Assembly (NCBI GenBank): GCA_035652235.1
Contig: DASREE010000048.1
Location: 44,900 to 108,899, forward strand
Length of the DNA stretch: 64,000 bases
Direction of reading: 5' to 3'
Source: PALSA-612 sp035652235
Lineage (GTDB): Bacteria; Actinomycetota; Thermoleophilia; Gaiellales; Gaiellaceae
The translations under genes were made by a program, and so were the position numbers. Shown here piece after piece: positions 42,322-50,332 of this stretch; position 1 is the first letter of the stretch, and the number at the start of each line of letters is the position of its first letter. Under the pieces are notes generated by a model. It searched no databases. It was given only the letters and a program-made list of their open reading frames with translations, and was not told where the DNA came from.

Positions 42322-43224
42322 ATGCAAGTCACGAAGCGGCTTCGACGTGGCGCCCGAGGCCCCGCCGCCGGCCCCGCCGGCGGGCGCGCCCGCGTCGGCG
42401 CGCTGCTAGGGGCCCTCTACATCCTGCTCTTCCTGGTCTTCCTGCTCTTCCCGATCTACTGGGTGATCCTCACGTCCTTCAAGCCGACGGACGAGTTCCA
42501 GACGATCCCGCCGGTCTTCTGGACGCACCACCCGACGACGCTGCACTACGCGACGGTCATGAACCATCTGCGCGGCTGGCTGGGGCTCAAGAACAGCCTG
42601 ATCGTCGCGTCCCTCACCACCGTCTTCTCGCTGCTGATCGGGACGAGCGCCGCCTACTCGATGGCCCGCTTCCGCACGGGCGGGCGTCACCTGCCCTTCT
42701 TCATCCTCTCGCAGCGCTTCATGCCGCCGATTGCGGTCGCGATCCCGATCTTCCTGCTGTACTCGAACCAGCTCCCGAGCTGGACGGGGCTGCGCCTGTA
42801 CGACACGCAGGCCGGCCTGATCATCCTCTACACGATGTTCACGCTGCCCTTCTCCGCGTGGATGATGTACACGTACTTCAAGCAGATGCCGGTCGAGCTC
42901 GAGGAGGCCGCGCTCGTCGACGGCTGCTCGCGCTGGCAGGCGCTCTGGCGGGTGGCGGCGCCGCTGGCAGCGCCGGGGCTCGTGTCCGCGGCGGCCTTCG
43001 CGTTCATCTTCGCGTGGACCGACTTCTTCTTCGCGCTGCTCCTGACGAGCACGAAGGCGACGACGCTGCCGGTCGTCGTCTCCCAGTTCCTGTCGTTCCA
43101 GAGCGCCGAGTTCGGGGAGTCGAGCGCGCTGACGGTCGTGGCCATGATCCCGGCGCTCGTGCTCGGGCTGATCGTGCAGCGTCACCTCGTCCGCGGCCTG
43201 ACGCTCGGCGCCGTGCGCGGCTGA
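42322..43224 (+). CDS. Sugar ABC transporter permease (MalG/UgpE type)
   Basis: 300 residues with a 30-residue Arg/Pro/Ala-rich start, then six helices; LLFLVFLLFPIYWVILTSFKP is the first and typical of MalG-type partners. The EAA loop is LEEAALVDGCSRWQALWRVAAP near 193. With the preceding gene it forms the heterodimeric CUT1 channel. The next gene is convergent, 64 bases away, closing the transport operon. Confidence 0.92.
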   Translation: MQVTKRLRRGARGPAAGPAGGRARVGALLGALYILLFLVFLLFPIYWVILTSFKPTDEFQTIPPVFWTHHPTTLHYATVMNHLRGWLGLKNSLIVASLTTVFSLLIGTSAAYSMARFRTGGRHLPFFILSQRFMPPIAVAIPIFLLYSNQLPSWTGLRLYDTQAGLIILYTMFTLPFSAWMMYTYFKQMPVELEEAALVDGCSRWQALWRVAAPLAAPGLVSAAAFAFIFAWTDFFFALLLTSTKATTLPVVVSQFLSFQSAEFGESSALTVVAMIPALVLGLIVQRHLVRGLTLGAVRG

Positions 43225-43288
43225 GCGCAGGCGCCGTCCGGCGCGAGCCTCCGACTCCGCGGAGCCTCGGAGGAAGCTGCGACCCGGC

Positions 43289-44050
43289 TCAGGCCGACTC
43301 GGGAGGGCCGAGCGTGCGGCCACCGTCGACGACGAAGACCGCCCCCGTGACCCACTCGGCTCGCGGATCGACGAGGTTGCCGATCCACCAGGCGAGCTCG
43401 TCTGGACGCCCGACCCGTCCGAGCGGGACGAGCTGTCCGAGCTCGGCGATGCGCGCATCGGGATCGCCGACCGCCTGCCGGTGGATCGGCGTATCGGCCG
43501 GCCCGGGGCGCAGGCAATTGACACGGATCCGGAAGGGAGCGAGCTCGGCCGCCAAGTTCTTCGTCAAGTGCTCCACGGCGGCTTTCGTCAGACCGTAGAC
43601 CGTCTGCCGCGGGCGATACATGACGGCGGCGGCCGAGCTGACGTTGACCACGGCTGCGGAGGGGCTGTCGCGAAGTGCCGGCAGGGCCGCCTGCACGAGA
43701 AAGTAGGGCGCGCGCACGTTGACGGCGACGTGCGCGTCGAAGTCCTCGACCGTGAACTCGTGGACGTGCTTCAGACGGAAGTGCGCGGCGTTGTTGACGA
43801 TCACGTCGAGCCGTCCCGTGCGCTCCAGCACCTGGGCGACGACCCGGGCGGGCGCCTCCGCCAGCGAGAGGTCGTCCACGAGCGCGAAGCCCGCGCCCGG
43901 GCCGCGGGCGAGGTCTGTCGCAACCTCGTCGAGCGTGCTCCGCGTGCGACCGACCACGGCCACCGTCATGCCGCGCCCGGCGAGCTCACGTGCGGCGGCC
44001 GCCCCGATACCGGTGCCCGCGCCGGTGACGATCGCGACTCGCTTGTCCAT
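43289..44050 (-). CDS. Short-chain dehydrogenase/reductase
   Basis: 253-residue classical SDR: TGAGTGIGAAAARELAGRG at residue 9, NNAA near 86, catalytic Ser in VNVSSAAAV, Tyr-Lys in VYGLTKAAV near 152-156 and RVNCLRPGP. It likely oxidises or reduces a sugar, lactone precursor or keto-sugar acid; L-fucose and 2-keto-3-deoxy-fuconate dehydrogenases are SDRs of this kind. ATG 44050 is separated by only 26 bases from the divergent epimerase gene, with TATAGT 10 bases before the ATG. Confidence 0.88.
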   Translation of the reverse strand: MDKRVAIVTGAGTGIGAAAARELAGRGMTVAVVGRTRSTLDEVATDLARGPGAGFALVDDLSLAEAPARVVAQVLERTGRLDVIVNNAAHFRLKHVHEFTVEDFDAHVAVNVRAPYFLVQAALPALRDSPSAAVVNVSSAAAVMYRPRQTVYGLTKAAVEHLTKNLAAELAPFRIRVNCLRPGPADTPIHRQAVGDPDARIAELGQLVPLGRVGRPDELAWWIGNLVDPRAEWVTGAVFVVDGGRTLGPPESA

Positions 44051-44060
44051 GTCCGGTCCG

Positions 44061-44070
44061 ACTATATGAT
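44061..44070. promoter_or_regulatory. Shared bidirectional -10/operator between two divergent genes
   Basis: ACTATATGAT gives TATGAT on the plus strand (44065-44070, 6 bases before GTG 44077; TTGTCC at 44043-44048 is a -35 candidate) and TATAGT on the minus strand (44066-44061, 10 bases before ATG 44050). Its reverse complement ATCATATAGT matches RTCRTAYARY. Confidence 0.6.
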
Positions 44071-44076
44071 CGCTGC

Positions 44077-45087
44077 GTGAGCGCGGCTGCATCGCGCGAA
44101 GGGCCGGTGCTGGTCACCGGCGGGACGGGCTTCATCGGCAGCTACGTGACGCGCGCGCTGCTCGAGACCGGCCGTCGGGTCGTCGCCTACGACGTCCGCG
44201 GCCTGACCGCCGAGAGTCGGTTCGTGCTCGGCGAGCTCGCCGACGAGCTGGAGGTGGAGGAGGGGTCGGTCGACGACTGGGTGCGGTTGCTGCACGTCGT
44301 GCAGGAGCGCCGGCCTGTCGACCTGGTCCATCTGGCGACGATCACCAACCCGGTGTACTTGTTCACCAACCCGATGCCCGGCGTGCGGGTGAACTTCCTC
44401 GGGACGGTTCACGTGCTCGAGGCGGCGAGGCTGTTCGGCGTGCGCCGGGTGGTCTATGCCTCGTCGATCGGCGTGCTGCCCGCGCGCCAGTACGAGCCGA
44501 TCGACGCGTCCCATCCGATCTTCCTGGCACGCGAGGCGGTACCGACCGGGGTGTACGGCGCCTCGAAGATCGCCGGCGAGGCGTTCTGCTTCGCCTACAA
44601 CCAGGCCTTCGGTATCGACTTCCGCACGATCAGGCCTTCGGCGGTCTACGGCTTCGGGATGCAGTGGCCGATCTTCGTGAAGCCGATGGTGGAGGGAGCG
44701 GTCCGCGGCGAGCGGGTGACGTTCGAGTCGGGCGGCCCGTTTCCCCGCGACTACACGCATGCGGCCGACGTTGCGAGCCTCGTCGTCGCCTGCCTCGACG
44801 GTCCGGACGACGCCGACCGGATCTTCTACGGGGCGACGGGTCAACCGCTCGTGACGGCGGGAGAGGTGGCGCGCATCGTCATGGAGCTCGTCCCCGGCTC
44901 GTCGATCGACATCCCCGACACGCTCAGCGAGGCCGACCAGATGGAGCTTCCCTACCGCGGGCGGCTGGCGATCGACAACGCCAGGACGCAGCTCGGCTGG
45001 GAGCCGCGCTTCAAGAACGTGCGGGACGGGCTCGCCGACTACGTCGAGCGCTACCGGGCGTTCCTCGCCTCGAGCGGGGCGCCGTAG
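44077..45087 (+). CDS. NAD-dependent epimerase/dehydratase (uronate-dehydrogenase-like)
   Basis: 336-residue extended SDR: VTGGTGFIGSYVTRALLE near residue 13, ASSIGVLPA with the catalytic Ser, VYGASKIAGEAF with Tyr-x3-Lys near 167, and FPRDYTHAADVASLV. Family members include UDP-sugar epimerases, uronate dehydrogenase and D-erythronate dehydrogenase; in this catabolic context an NAD-dependent sugar or sugar-acid dehydrogenase is likely. GTG 44077 is 6 bases after TATGAT, a leaderless pattern. The 3' end overlaps the convergent aldolase gene by 77 bases. Confidence 0.85.
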   Translation: MSAAASREGPVLVTGGTGFIGSYVTRALLETGRRVVAYDVRGLTAESRFVLGELADELEVEEGSVDDWVRLLHVVQERRPVDLVHLATITNPVYLFTNPMPGVRVNFLGTVHVLEAARLFGVRRVVYASSIGVLPARQYEPIDASHPIFLAREAVPTGVYGASKIAGEAFCFAYNQAFGIDFRTIRPSAVYGFGMQWPIFVKPMVEGAVRGERVTFESGGPFPRDYTHAADVASLVVACLDGPDDADRIFYGATGQPLVTAGEVARIVMELVPGSSIDIPDTLSEADQMELPYRGRLAIDNARTQLGWEPRFKNVRDGLADYVERYRAFLASSGAP

Positions 45088-45847
45088 CCGAGCGGAGCTC
45101 GGCCAGCCCGGCGCGCAGGGCCTCCTCGTACAGCCACGCGTCGATGCTGTAGGCGATGCAGCGAAAGCCGCGGTCGATCCAGCCGCGAGCGTCGGCGACG
45201 GAGCCGGCCATCACCCCCAAGGCCTTGCTCTCCGCCTCGGCGGCTGCGACGACGCGGTCGACTGCCTGCAGGAAGGTGGGGCTGTCGAATTCGCCGGGGA
45301 CACCGAGGGAGGCAGAGAGGTCGAAGTGGCCGATCCAGAGCACGTCCACGCCCTCGACCGCCGCGATCCGCTCGACGTCCTCGAGGCCCGTGAGCGTCTC
45401 GATCTGCACGATCACCACCTGCTCCTCGTTCGCCCGCGCACACGTCGCTCCGACCCCTCCGGGCTCGAGCTCGTAGCGCGGCAGGCCGAAGCCGCGGACG
45501 CCGGCGGGCGGGTACTTCGCCCAGCGAACAGCCGCGCGTGCCTCGTCCTCTCCCTCGCAGCTCGGGATCATCACCCCGGTCGCGCCCATGTCCAGGACGC
45601 GCGAGACGAGGTGATAGCGGGCGTCCGGAACCCGCACGAACGACGCCAGCTCCGTCCCCGAGCCGCCCGCGATCACGCCGCGAAGCGTCTCCAGCGACCA
45701 GGAGGTGTGCTCGAGATCGAGGAAGACGAACTCGGCGCCGGCCAGCTCTGCGATGCGGAAGAGCGACGGCGTCATCAGCTCCTGGACCATCGTCCCGAGG
45801 ACGAGCTCGCCGGCCTCGAGCCTCTGCTTGACCCGACTCCCGCTCAG
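45011..45847 (-). CDS. HpcH/HpaI-family 2-keto-3-deoxy-acid aldolase
   Basis: 278 residues from a CTG start. Signature elements: LDLEHTSWSLETL, IPSCEGEDEARAAV, the metal-binding VIVQIETLTGLEDV and LWIGHFDLSASLGVPG. Such class II pyruvate aldolases split 2-keto-3-deoxy sugar acids to pyruvate plus an aldehyde. No ATG/GTG/TTG exists near the conserved start; CTG 45847 overlaps the preceding gene's stop (CTGA) and CTGGAG lies 8 bases upstream, so CTG initiation is the best reading. The basic C-terminal tail (about 20 residues) overlaps the neighbouring epimerase gene. Confidence 0.85.
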   Translation of the reverse strand: MSGSRVKQRLEAGELVLGTMVQELMTPSLFRIAELAGAEFVFLDLEHTSWSLETLRGVIAGGSGTELASFVRVPDARYHLVSRVLDMGATGVMIPSCEGEDEARAAVRWAKYPPAGVRGFGLPRYELEPGGVGATCARANEEQVVIVQIETLTGLEDVERIAAVEGVDVLWIGHFDLSASLGVPGEFDSPTFLQAVDRVVAAAEAESKALGVMAGSVADARGWIDRGFRCIAYSIDAWLYEEALRAGLAELRSATAPRSRRGTPGSARRSRRARPARS

Positions 45848-46845
45848 CGCAGATGCTCCAGTCGCGGATGGCGAAGCGCCTCCGGGTTGACGACGCAGGC
45901 CGGGACGCGCCCGCGGGCGACGTCGACGACCGCGCGGCACGCGCTTCGGCCCGACTCGCGGAACAGCTCGTCGGTGAGGCCGATCGAGTGCGGAGCGAGG
46001 ACGACGTTGTCGAGCGAGAGCAGCGGGTCGCCGGGGTCGATCGGCTCCTGCTCGAAGACGTCGAGCGCCGCGCCGCCGATGCGCCGCTCCTGCAGAGCGC
46101 GGGTCAGCGCGGCCTGGTCGACGATCGGGCCCCGCGCGACGTTGACCAGGAAGGCGGTGGGCTTCATCAGGGCCAGGCGCTCGGCGTTCACGAGCCGGCG
46201 CGTCTCCTCGGTCAGCGGGCAGCAGACGACGACGAAGTCCGCCTCGGCGAAGACGGTCTCGAGCTGGGCGAGCTCGACGGCGCGCGGCGGATCGTGGACG
46301 TAGGGGTCGTGAGCGAGGCAGCGCATGCCGAAGGGCGCGACGAGGGCGACGAGGTCTGCGCCCACGTTGCCGACGCCGATCAGCCCGAGCGTGCGGCCCG
46401 TAAGGGCCACGCCACCGTAGGCGAAGCGGTTCCAGCCGCCGGCACGGATGTGCCGGTCCTTCTGCGGCAACGCGTGTCCGAGCGCGAGCATGAAGGCGAG
46501 CGCCGCGCTCGCCATCGGCCGGCGGACGCCGTCGGGGGTGATCGTCAGCAGCACGCCGCGCTCGGTGCACGCGTCCACGTCGACCGTGTCGTAGCCGACG
46601 CCGAGGCGGGCGACGACGAGCGGGGGGTGAGGCCCCGAGAGCGTCTGCGCGCTGACGCGGCCCATGAAGACGACGACGGCGTCGAGGCCGTCGACGTGCT
46701 GGCGGTCAAGCTCGGACGCCTGGTCGGAGAGGAAGCGCCACTCGACCTCGGGCGCCTCCTCGAGCAGTGACAGGTCGTAGACGGTCGAGCCGTCTTCTTG
46801 CTGCACCTCCGCCGTCACGCCCACCCGGAAGGGCAGATCAGCCAC
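45844..46845 (-). CDS. D-2-hydroxyacid dehydrogenase
   Basis: 333 residues with the NAD-binding LGLIGVGNVGADLVAL near 150 and the full catalytic triad: Arg in VNVARGPIVD, Glu in DVFEQEP and His in VLAPHSIG. The family reduces 2-keto acids or oxidises D-2-hydroxy acids (glycerate, erythronate-phosphate and others). It is followed by the aldolase gene with a 4-base overlap and preceded by 87 bases from the FAH gene, same strand. Its product may oxidise or reduce a C3-C5 acid made by the aldolases. GTG 46845 adjoins GGGAGG. Confidence 0.9.
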   Translation of the reverse strand: MADLPFRVGVTAEVQQEDGSTVYDLSLLEEAPEVEWRFLSDQASELDRQHVDGLDAVVVFMGRVSAQTLSGPHPPLVVARLGVGYDTVDVDACTERGVLLTITPDGVRRPMASAALAFMLALGHALPQKDRHIRAGGWNRFAYGGVALTGRTLGLIGVGNVGADLVALVAPFGMRCLAHDPYVHDPPRAVELAQLETVFAEADFVVVCCPLTEETRRLVNAERLALMKPTAFLVNVARGPIVDQAALTRALQERRIGGAALDVFEQEPIDPGDPLLSLDNVVLAPHSIGLTDELFRESGRSACRAVVDVARGRVPACVVNPEALRHPRLEHLR

Positions 46846-46932
46846 CTCCCGGCCGGGCGCCGCCGTCCTCCCGCAGCCGCCGGAAGACGTCGACGACCGG
46901 TGCAGAGGAGGGCTGTGAGATTCCGGACTCGC

Positions 46933-47763
46933 TCACCAGCCGGCGGTGACGGGGTTCGTCAGGTCGCCGATCCTGTCGACCGAGACCGTGATCACGTCGC
47001 CTGGTCGCAGCCACACGGGCGGATCGCGGAAGCACCCGACCCCGGCGGGGGTGCCCGTGGTGACGACGTCGCCGGGCTCGAGCGTGATCAGCGCGGTGAG
47101 CGCGGCAAGCAGCCGGCCCGGGCCGAACAGCATCTCCGAGGTCGGCGACGACTGCATCGTCTCGCCGTTCAGCGTCGTCCGCAGCCGCAGCGTCGACCAG
47201 TCTCCGAGCTCGTCGGCGGTGACGATCTCCGGGCCGAGAGGCGCGAACGTGTCCGGGTTCTTCCCGAGCGTGATCTGGTTGTCCTTGAACTGGATGTCCC
47301 GGGCCGAGACGTCATTGAGGACGGTCCAGCCGAAGATCGCATCGAGCGCCGACTCCTCGTCGAGCCGGCGCGCCCGCCGGCCGACGACGAGCGCCAGCTC
47401 CACCTCGTAGTCGACCTGCATGTGCGCTTGAGGGATCACGATCGCCTCGTCCGGCCCGATCACCGCGCTCGGCAGCTTGGAGAAGAAGAACGGCTCGGCC
47501 GGCAAGACGGCAGCGGGGTTCTCCTCGCTGTGGCTCGCGTAGTTGACGCCGCTGCACAGGATCTTGCCGGGCCGAAGCGGGGCGAGCAGCCGGTCGGGCT
47601 GAAGGCTCGGCCCCGACGCCGCAGCCTGGCGCGCCGCGTCCAGCCCCCGGTCGCCGTCCCGGATCAGGGCTGTCATGTCCTCGTACGGCAGGGGCGCGAC
47701 ACCCTCTCCGCTGCGGACGCCCACGCGGGCCCGGCCGCCGGACTCGAACGCCACCAGCCTCAC
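46933..47763 (-). CDS. Fumarylacetoacetate hydrolase-family enzyme
   Basis: 276 residues: KILCSGVNYASHSEEN near 71, the metal triad region VDYEVELALVVGRRARR near 120, GWTVLNDVSARDIQ near 148 and DVVTTGTPAGVG near 238. In sugar-acid pathways this family includes 2,4-diketo-3-deoxy-L-fuconate hydrolase, 2-keto-3-deoxy-arabinonate dehydratase and related enzymes. GTG 47763 overlaps the preceding lactonase-like gene (GTGA). Exact reaction undetermined. Confidence 0.9.
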   Translation of the reverse strand: MRLVAFESGGRARVGVRSGEGVAPLPYEDMTALIRDGDRGLDAARQAAASGPSLQPDRLLAPLRPGKILCSGVNYASHSEENPAAVLPAEPFFFSKLPSAVIGPDEAIVIPQAHMQVDYEVELALVVGRRARRLDEESALDAIFGWTVLNDVSARDIQFKDNQITLGKNPDTFAPLGPEIVTADELGDWSTLRLRTTLNGETMQSSPTSEMLFGPGRLLAALTALITLEPGDVVTTGTPAGVGCFRDPPVWLRPGDVITVSVDRIGDLTNPVTAGW

Positions 47764-48545
47764 GGCGACGCCACCTCGACCGCGCAGCGCTCTCCGTCCA
47801 CGACGACCACGTCTCCGACCTCCGGCGCCACGACCTGCCGTCGCCCCGTCGAGTCGTACCTCGGCACGAGCTCGACGAACCGCTCGACCTCCGAGTCCTT
47901 CACGAGGTAATGGCAGGCGACGGCGATCTGGACGCCCAGCATCTCGGCCGCGCGCGCCGCCTCGTCGGCGTCCATCTCTCCGCTCAGGAAGCGGCCCGGC
48001 CCCGGAACCCGCGCCAAGAGCTCGTGCGGGACGGTGCAGCCGAGGAGGCCGACGGTCGGCCGGTAGAGCTCCCCGATCAGCCGCATGTCGAAGATCGACG
48101 TGTCCCCGTAGTGGTAGACGCGCACCCCCGGCTCGGGCTCGACGATGAAGGCGATCGGGTTTCCGACCACCTGCCGCCCGTCGGAGAGCGTCCCGGACGA
48201 CCAGTGGTGGCACTCGACCGGCCGCACGACGAGTCCTCCCACCTCGGTGAGGATGCCCCACGTCGTCGCCTGGACCTGGTCGCGCGGCACGCCGTCGTCG
48301 ACGAGCATGGCCGCGACGGCCGCATCGCAGACGACCGGCGCACCGGTGCGCCTCGCGATCGCCGCCGTGTCGCCGTAGTGGTCGAAGGCCGCGTGCGAGA
48401 CGAGGATCACGTCGGGCGGCTCCAGCTCGTCCGCCGCAGTCGGCGCGACGGGATTGTCGCCCAGGAACGGGTCGATCACGATGCGGTGCGCAGGCGAGAC
48501 GATCTCGAACCCCGCCGCCCCCAGGTAGCGAAGCCGCGTCGCCAC
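47760..48545 (-). CDS. MBL-fold hydrolase, UlaG-like (candidate sugar lactonase)
   Basis: 261 residues. The metal-binding signature is VSHAAFDHYGDT (HxxxDH) near 49, with RPVECHHWSSG and YHYGDTSIFD supplying further ligands. It resembles UlaG, which hydrolyses ascorbate-6-phosphate lactone, and other UPF0173-type metal-dependent hydrolases. In this cluster a lactonase role is plausible. GTG 48545 directly follows the stop of the preceding gene (no gap) and its stop overlaps the FAH start. Confidence 0.82.
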   Translation of the reverse strand: MATRLRYLGAAGFEIVSPAHRIVIDPFLGDNPVAPTAADELEPPDVILVSHAAFDHYGDTAAIARRTGAPVVCDAAVAAMLVDDGVPRDQVQATTWGILTEVGGLVVRPVECHHWSSGTLSDGRQVVGNPIAFIVEPEPGVRVYHYGDTSIFDMRLIGELYRPTVGLLGCTVPHELLARVPGPGRFLSGEMDADEAARAAEMLGVQIAVACHYLVKDSEVERFVELVPRYDSTGRRQVVAPEVGDVVVVDGERCAVEVASP

Positions 48546-49472
48546 CTATCCTCCGAGCCCGTGCATCCGCTCCCAGCCCTTGACGAGCGCCACGAACGCT
48601 CGATTCAGCGGCACCTGGACACCGGTCTGCTCTCCGGCTCTCACCACGGCGCCGTTGATCACGTCGACCTCGGTCCGACGACCGGCTTCGAAGTCCTGCA
48701 GCATCGACGCCTTTGTCGGCCCGGCGCGACCGAGCAGGCTGTGAATCGCTTCCACGCGCTCCTCCTCGTCGATGTCGTAGCCGAGCGCCCGTGCGACTGC
48801 CACCGCTTCGCGGGCCGTCTCGGTCACGAGCTCGTGCATGGGCTCGTGCGCCGTCAGCGCGCCGGCGTTCATCCCGGTCAGCGCAGCGGTCGGGAGCGTG
48901 GCGGCGTTCAGGACCAGCTTCTTCCAGATCTCCGGGCGGACGGCGGGGACGACCTTCGCCTCCAGCCCCGCCTGCGCGAGCGCGCTCGCCAGCCGCTCGG
49001 CGCCGTCGAGCGAGTCACCCTGGAAGGGTCCCATGAGCGTCGGGCCGACGCCCGGATGCGCGACGCGGCCGAGGTCGAGGACGGTGCCGCTGTTGTACGT
49101 GACGCCGACAACGATACGAGCGGGGTCGTAGACGCGGGCGAGCACATCACCGTTGCCCCAGCCGTTCTGGAGCGACGCGACCACCGTCTCCGGACCGACC
49201 AGAGGCCGTGCCGTCTCCGCGGCCGCGGCGGTGTGGTAGCACTTGACGAAGAAGACGACGGCCTCGACCGGGCCCACCTCGGTCGGGTCGGTGGTCGCCG
49301 GCACGGCCGACACCGTCTCCTGCTCGCCGCGGACGACGGTCACGCCGGCTGCCCGGATCCGCTCGACGAGCGGGCTCGACACGTCGACGAGGACCGTCTC
49401 GTGGCCGGCCTCGTGCAGCCGCGCCCCGAAGATGCTGCCCATCGCTCCCGCTCCGACGACTGCGATCCTCAA
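48546..49472 (-). CDS. Ketopantoate reductase-like dehydrogenase (ApbA/PanE fold)
   Basis: 308 residues: IAVVGAGAMGSIFGARLHEAG at the start, ASLQNGWGN near 102, the catalytic Lys in EIWKKLVLNAAT near 180 and a C-terminal SMLQDFEAGRRTEVDVINGA with the family Glu/Asn. The ApbA/PanE family includes panE but also many catabolic 2-keto acid or sugar-acid reductases, and the operon favours the latter. TTG 49472 is used: GGAGGATCG precedes it and TACGAT lies 25 bases upstream. It begins the operon with the UlaG-like and FAH genes. Confidence 0.86.
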   Translation of the reverse strand: MRIAVVGAGAMGSIFGARLHEAGHETVLVDVSSPLVERIRAAGVTVVRGEQETVSAVPATTDPTEVGPVEAVVFFVKCYHTAAAAETARPLVGPETVVASLQNGWGNGDVLARVYDPARIVVGVTYNSGTVLDLGRVAHPGVGPTLMGPFQGDSLDGAERLASALAQAGLEAKVVPAVRPEIWKKLVLNAATLPTAALTGMNAGALTAHEPMHELVTETAREAVAVARALGYDIDEEERVEAIHSLLGRAGPTKASMLQDFEAGRRTEVDVINGAVVRAGEQTGVQVPLNRAFVALVKGWERMHGLGG

Positions 49473-49487
49473 CGATCCTCCAGCGAG

Positions 49488-49506
49488 TGGTAGGCCATCG
49501 TACAAC
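49488..49506. promoter_or_regulatory. Candidate operator/-10 upstream of the ketopantoate-reductase-like gene
   Basis: TGGTAGGCCATCGTACAAC; its last ten bases (49497-49506) match RTCRTAYARY. On the minus strand it provides TACGAT (49502-49497) as -10. It matches 37407-37425 at 16 of 19 positions, 12 kb away. Confidence 0.55.
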
Positions 49507-49513
49507 CCCTGGC

Positions 49514-50332
49514 TCAGGCGTCGGGCGTGAACCACTGGCCGCCGGCCATGAAGCCGCCGTCGACGACGAACGTCTGACCGGTGATGAACGAGCCGGCCTC
49601 GGAGGCGAGCAGCTGACACGTCCCGACGAGCTCGTCCGGCCGGCCCGGACGCTTCATCGGCACGCGGTTCAGGATCCAGCGCGAGCGGTCGGCGTCGGCC
49701 CACAGCGGCGCTGCCAGCGGCGTGTCCATGTAGCCGGGCGCGATCGCGTTGGCCCTGATCCCGTACGGCGCCCACTCCAGCGCCATCACGCGCGTCAGCT
49801 GTGACAGCCCGGCCTTCGCCGGTCCGTACACGGAGATCTGCTCGAGGCCGTACTGGAAGTTGATCGACGAGATGTTGACGATCGCCCCGCCCCCGGAGCC
49901 ACGCATGACCTCGGCCGCGGCCCGGGAGAGGAAGTAGGGCTGGCGCAGATCGATGCGCATGATCCAGTCGTACGTGTCGCGATCCATGTCGAGGATCGGC
50001 AGCCGGCGGTTGACGGCGGCGCAGTTGACCAGCACGTCGAGGCGCGCGAACCGTTCGAGGCAGCGCCCGACGATCTCCTCGGGGGCATCGTCTTCGCCGA
50101 GGTCGCAGGCCAACGCGGCAGCCTCGACACCCACTTCCCCGAGCACCTGCACGAGGCTGTCGAGCCCCTCGGCATCGAGGTCGGTGGCCAGCACGCGTGC
50201 ACCCGCCATGCCGAGGCCGGCGGCAAGCCAGCGCCCGATCCCTCCGGCCGCGCCGGTGACGACCGCCGTCTTGCCCTCCAGGCGGAACGAGTCGGCGGGC
50301 GCGAGCCGTCGGACGGCCTCGGCGTCGAGCAT
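49514..50332 (-). CDS. Short-chain dehydrogenase/reductase
   Basis: 272-residue SDR with a 17-residue leader, TGAAGGIGRWLAAGLGMAG near 25, NCAAVNRR near 104, NISSINFQYG with the catalytic Ser and VYGPAKAGLSQ with Tyr-x3-Lys near 174. Gluconate 5-dehydrogenase and keto-deoxy-acid dehydrogenases are of this type. ATG 50332 overlaps the stop of the apionate-lactonase-like gene (ATGA), so it is translated together with that enzyme and probably acts on its product. Confidence 0.88.
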   Translation of the reverse strand: MLDAEAVRRLAPADSFRLEGKTAVVTGAAGGIGRWLAAGLGMAGARVLATDLDAEGLDSLVQVLGEVGVEAAALACDLGEDDAPEEIVGRCLERFARLDVLVNCAAVNRRLPILDMDRDTYDWIMRIDLRQPYFLSRAAAEVMRGSGGGAIVNISSINFQYGLEQISVYGPAKAGLSQLTRVMALEWAPYGIRANAIAPGYMDTPLAAPLWADADRSRWILNRVPMKRPGRPDELVGTCQLLASEAGSFITGQTFVVDGGFMAGGQWFTPDA

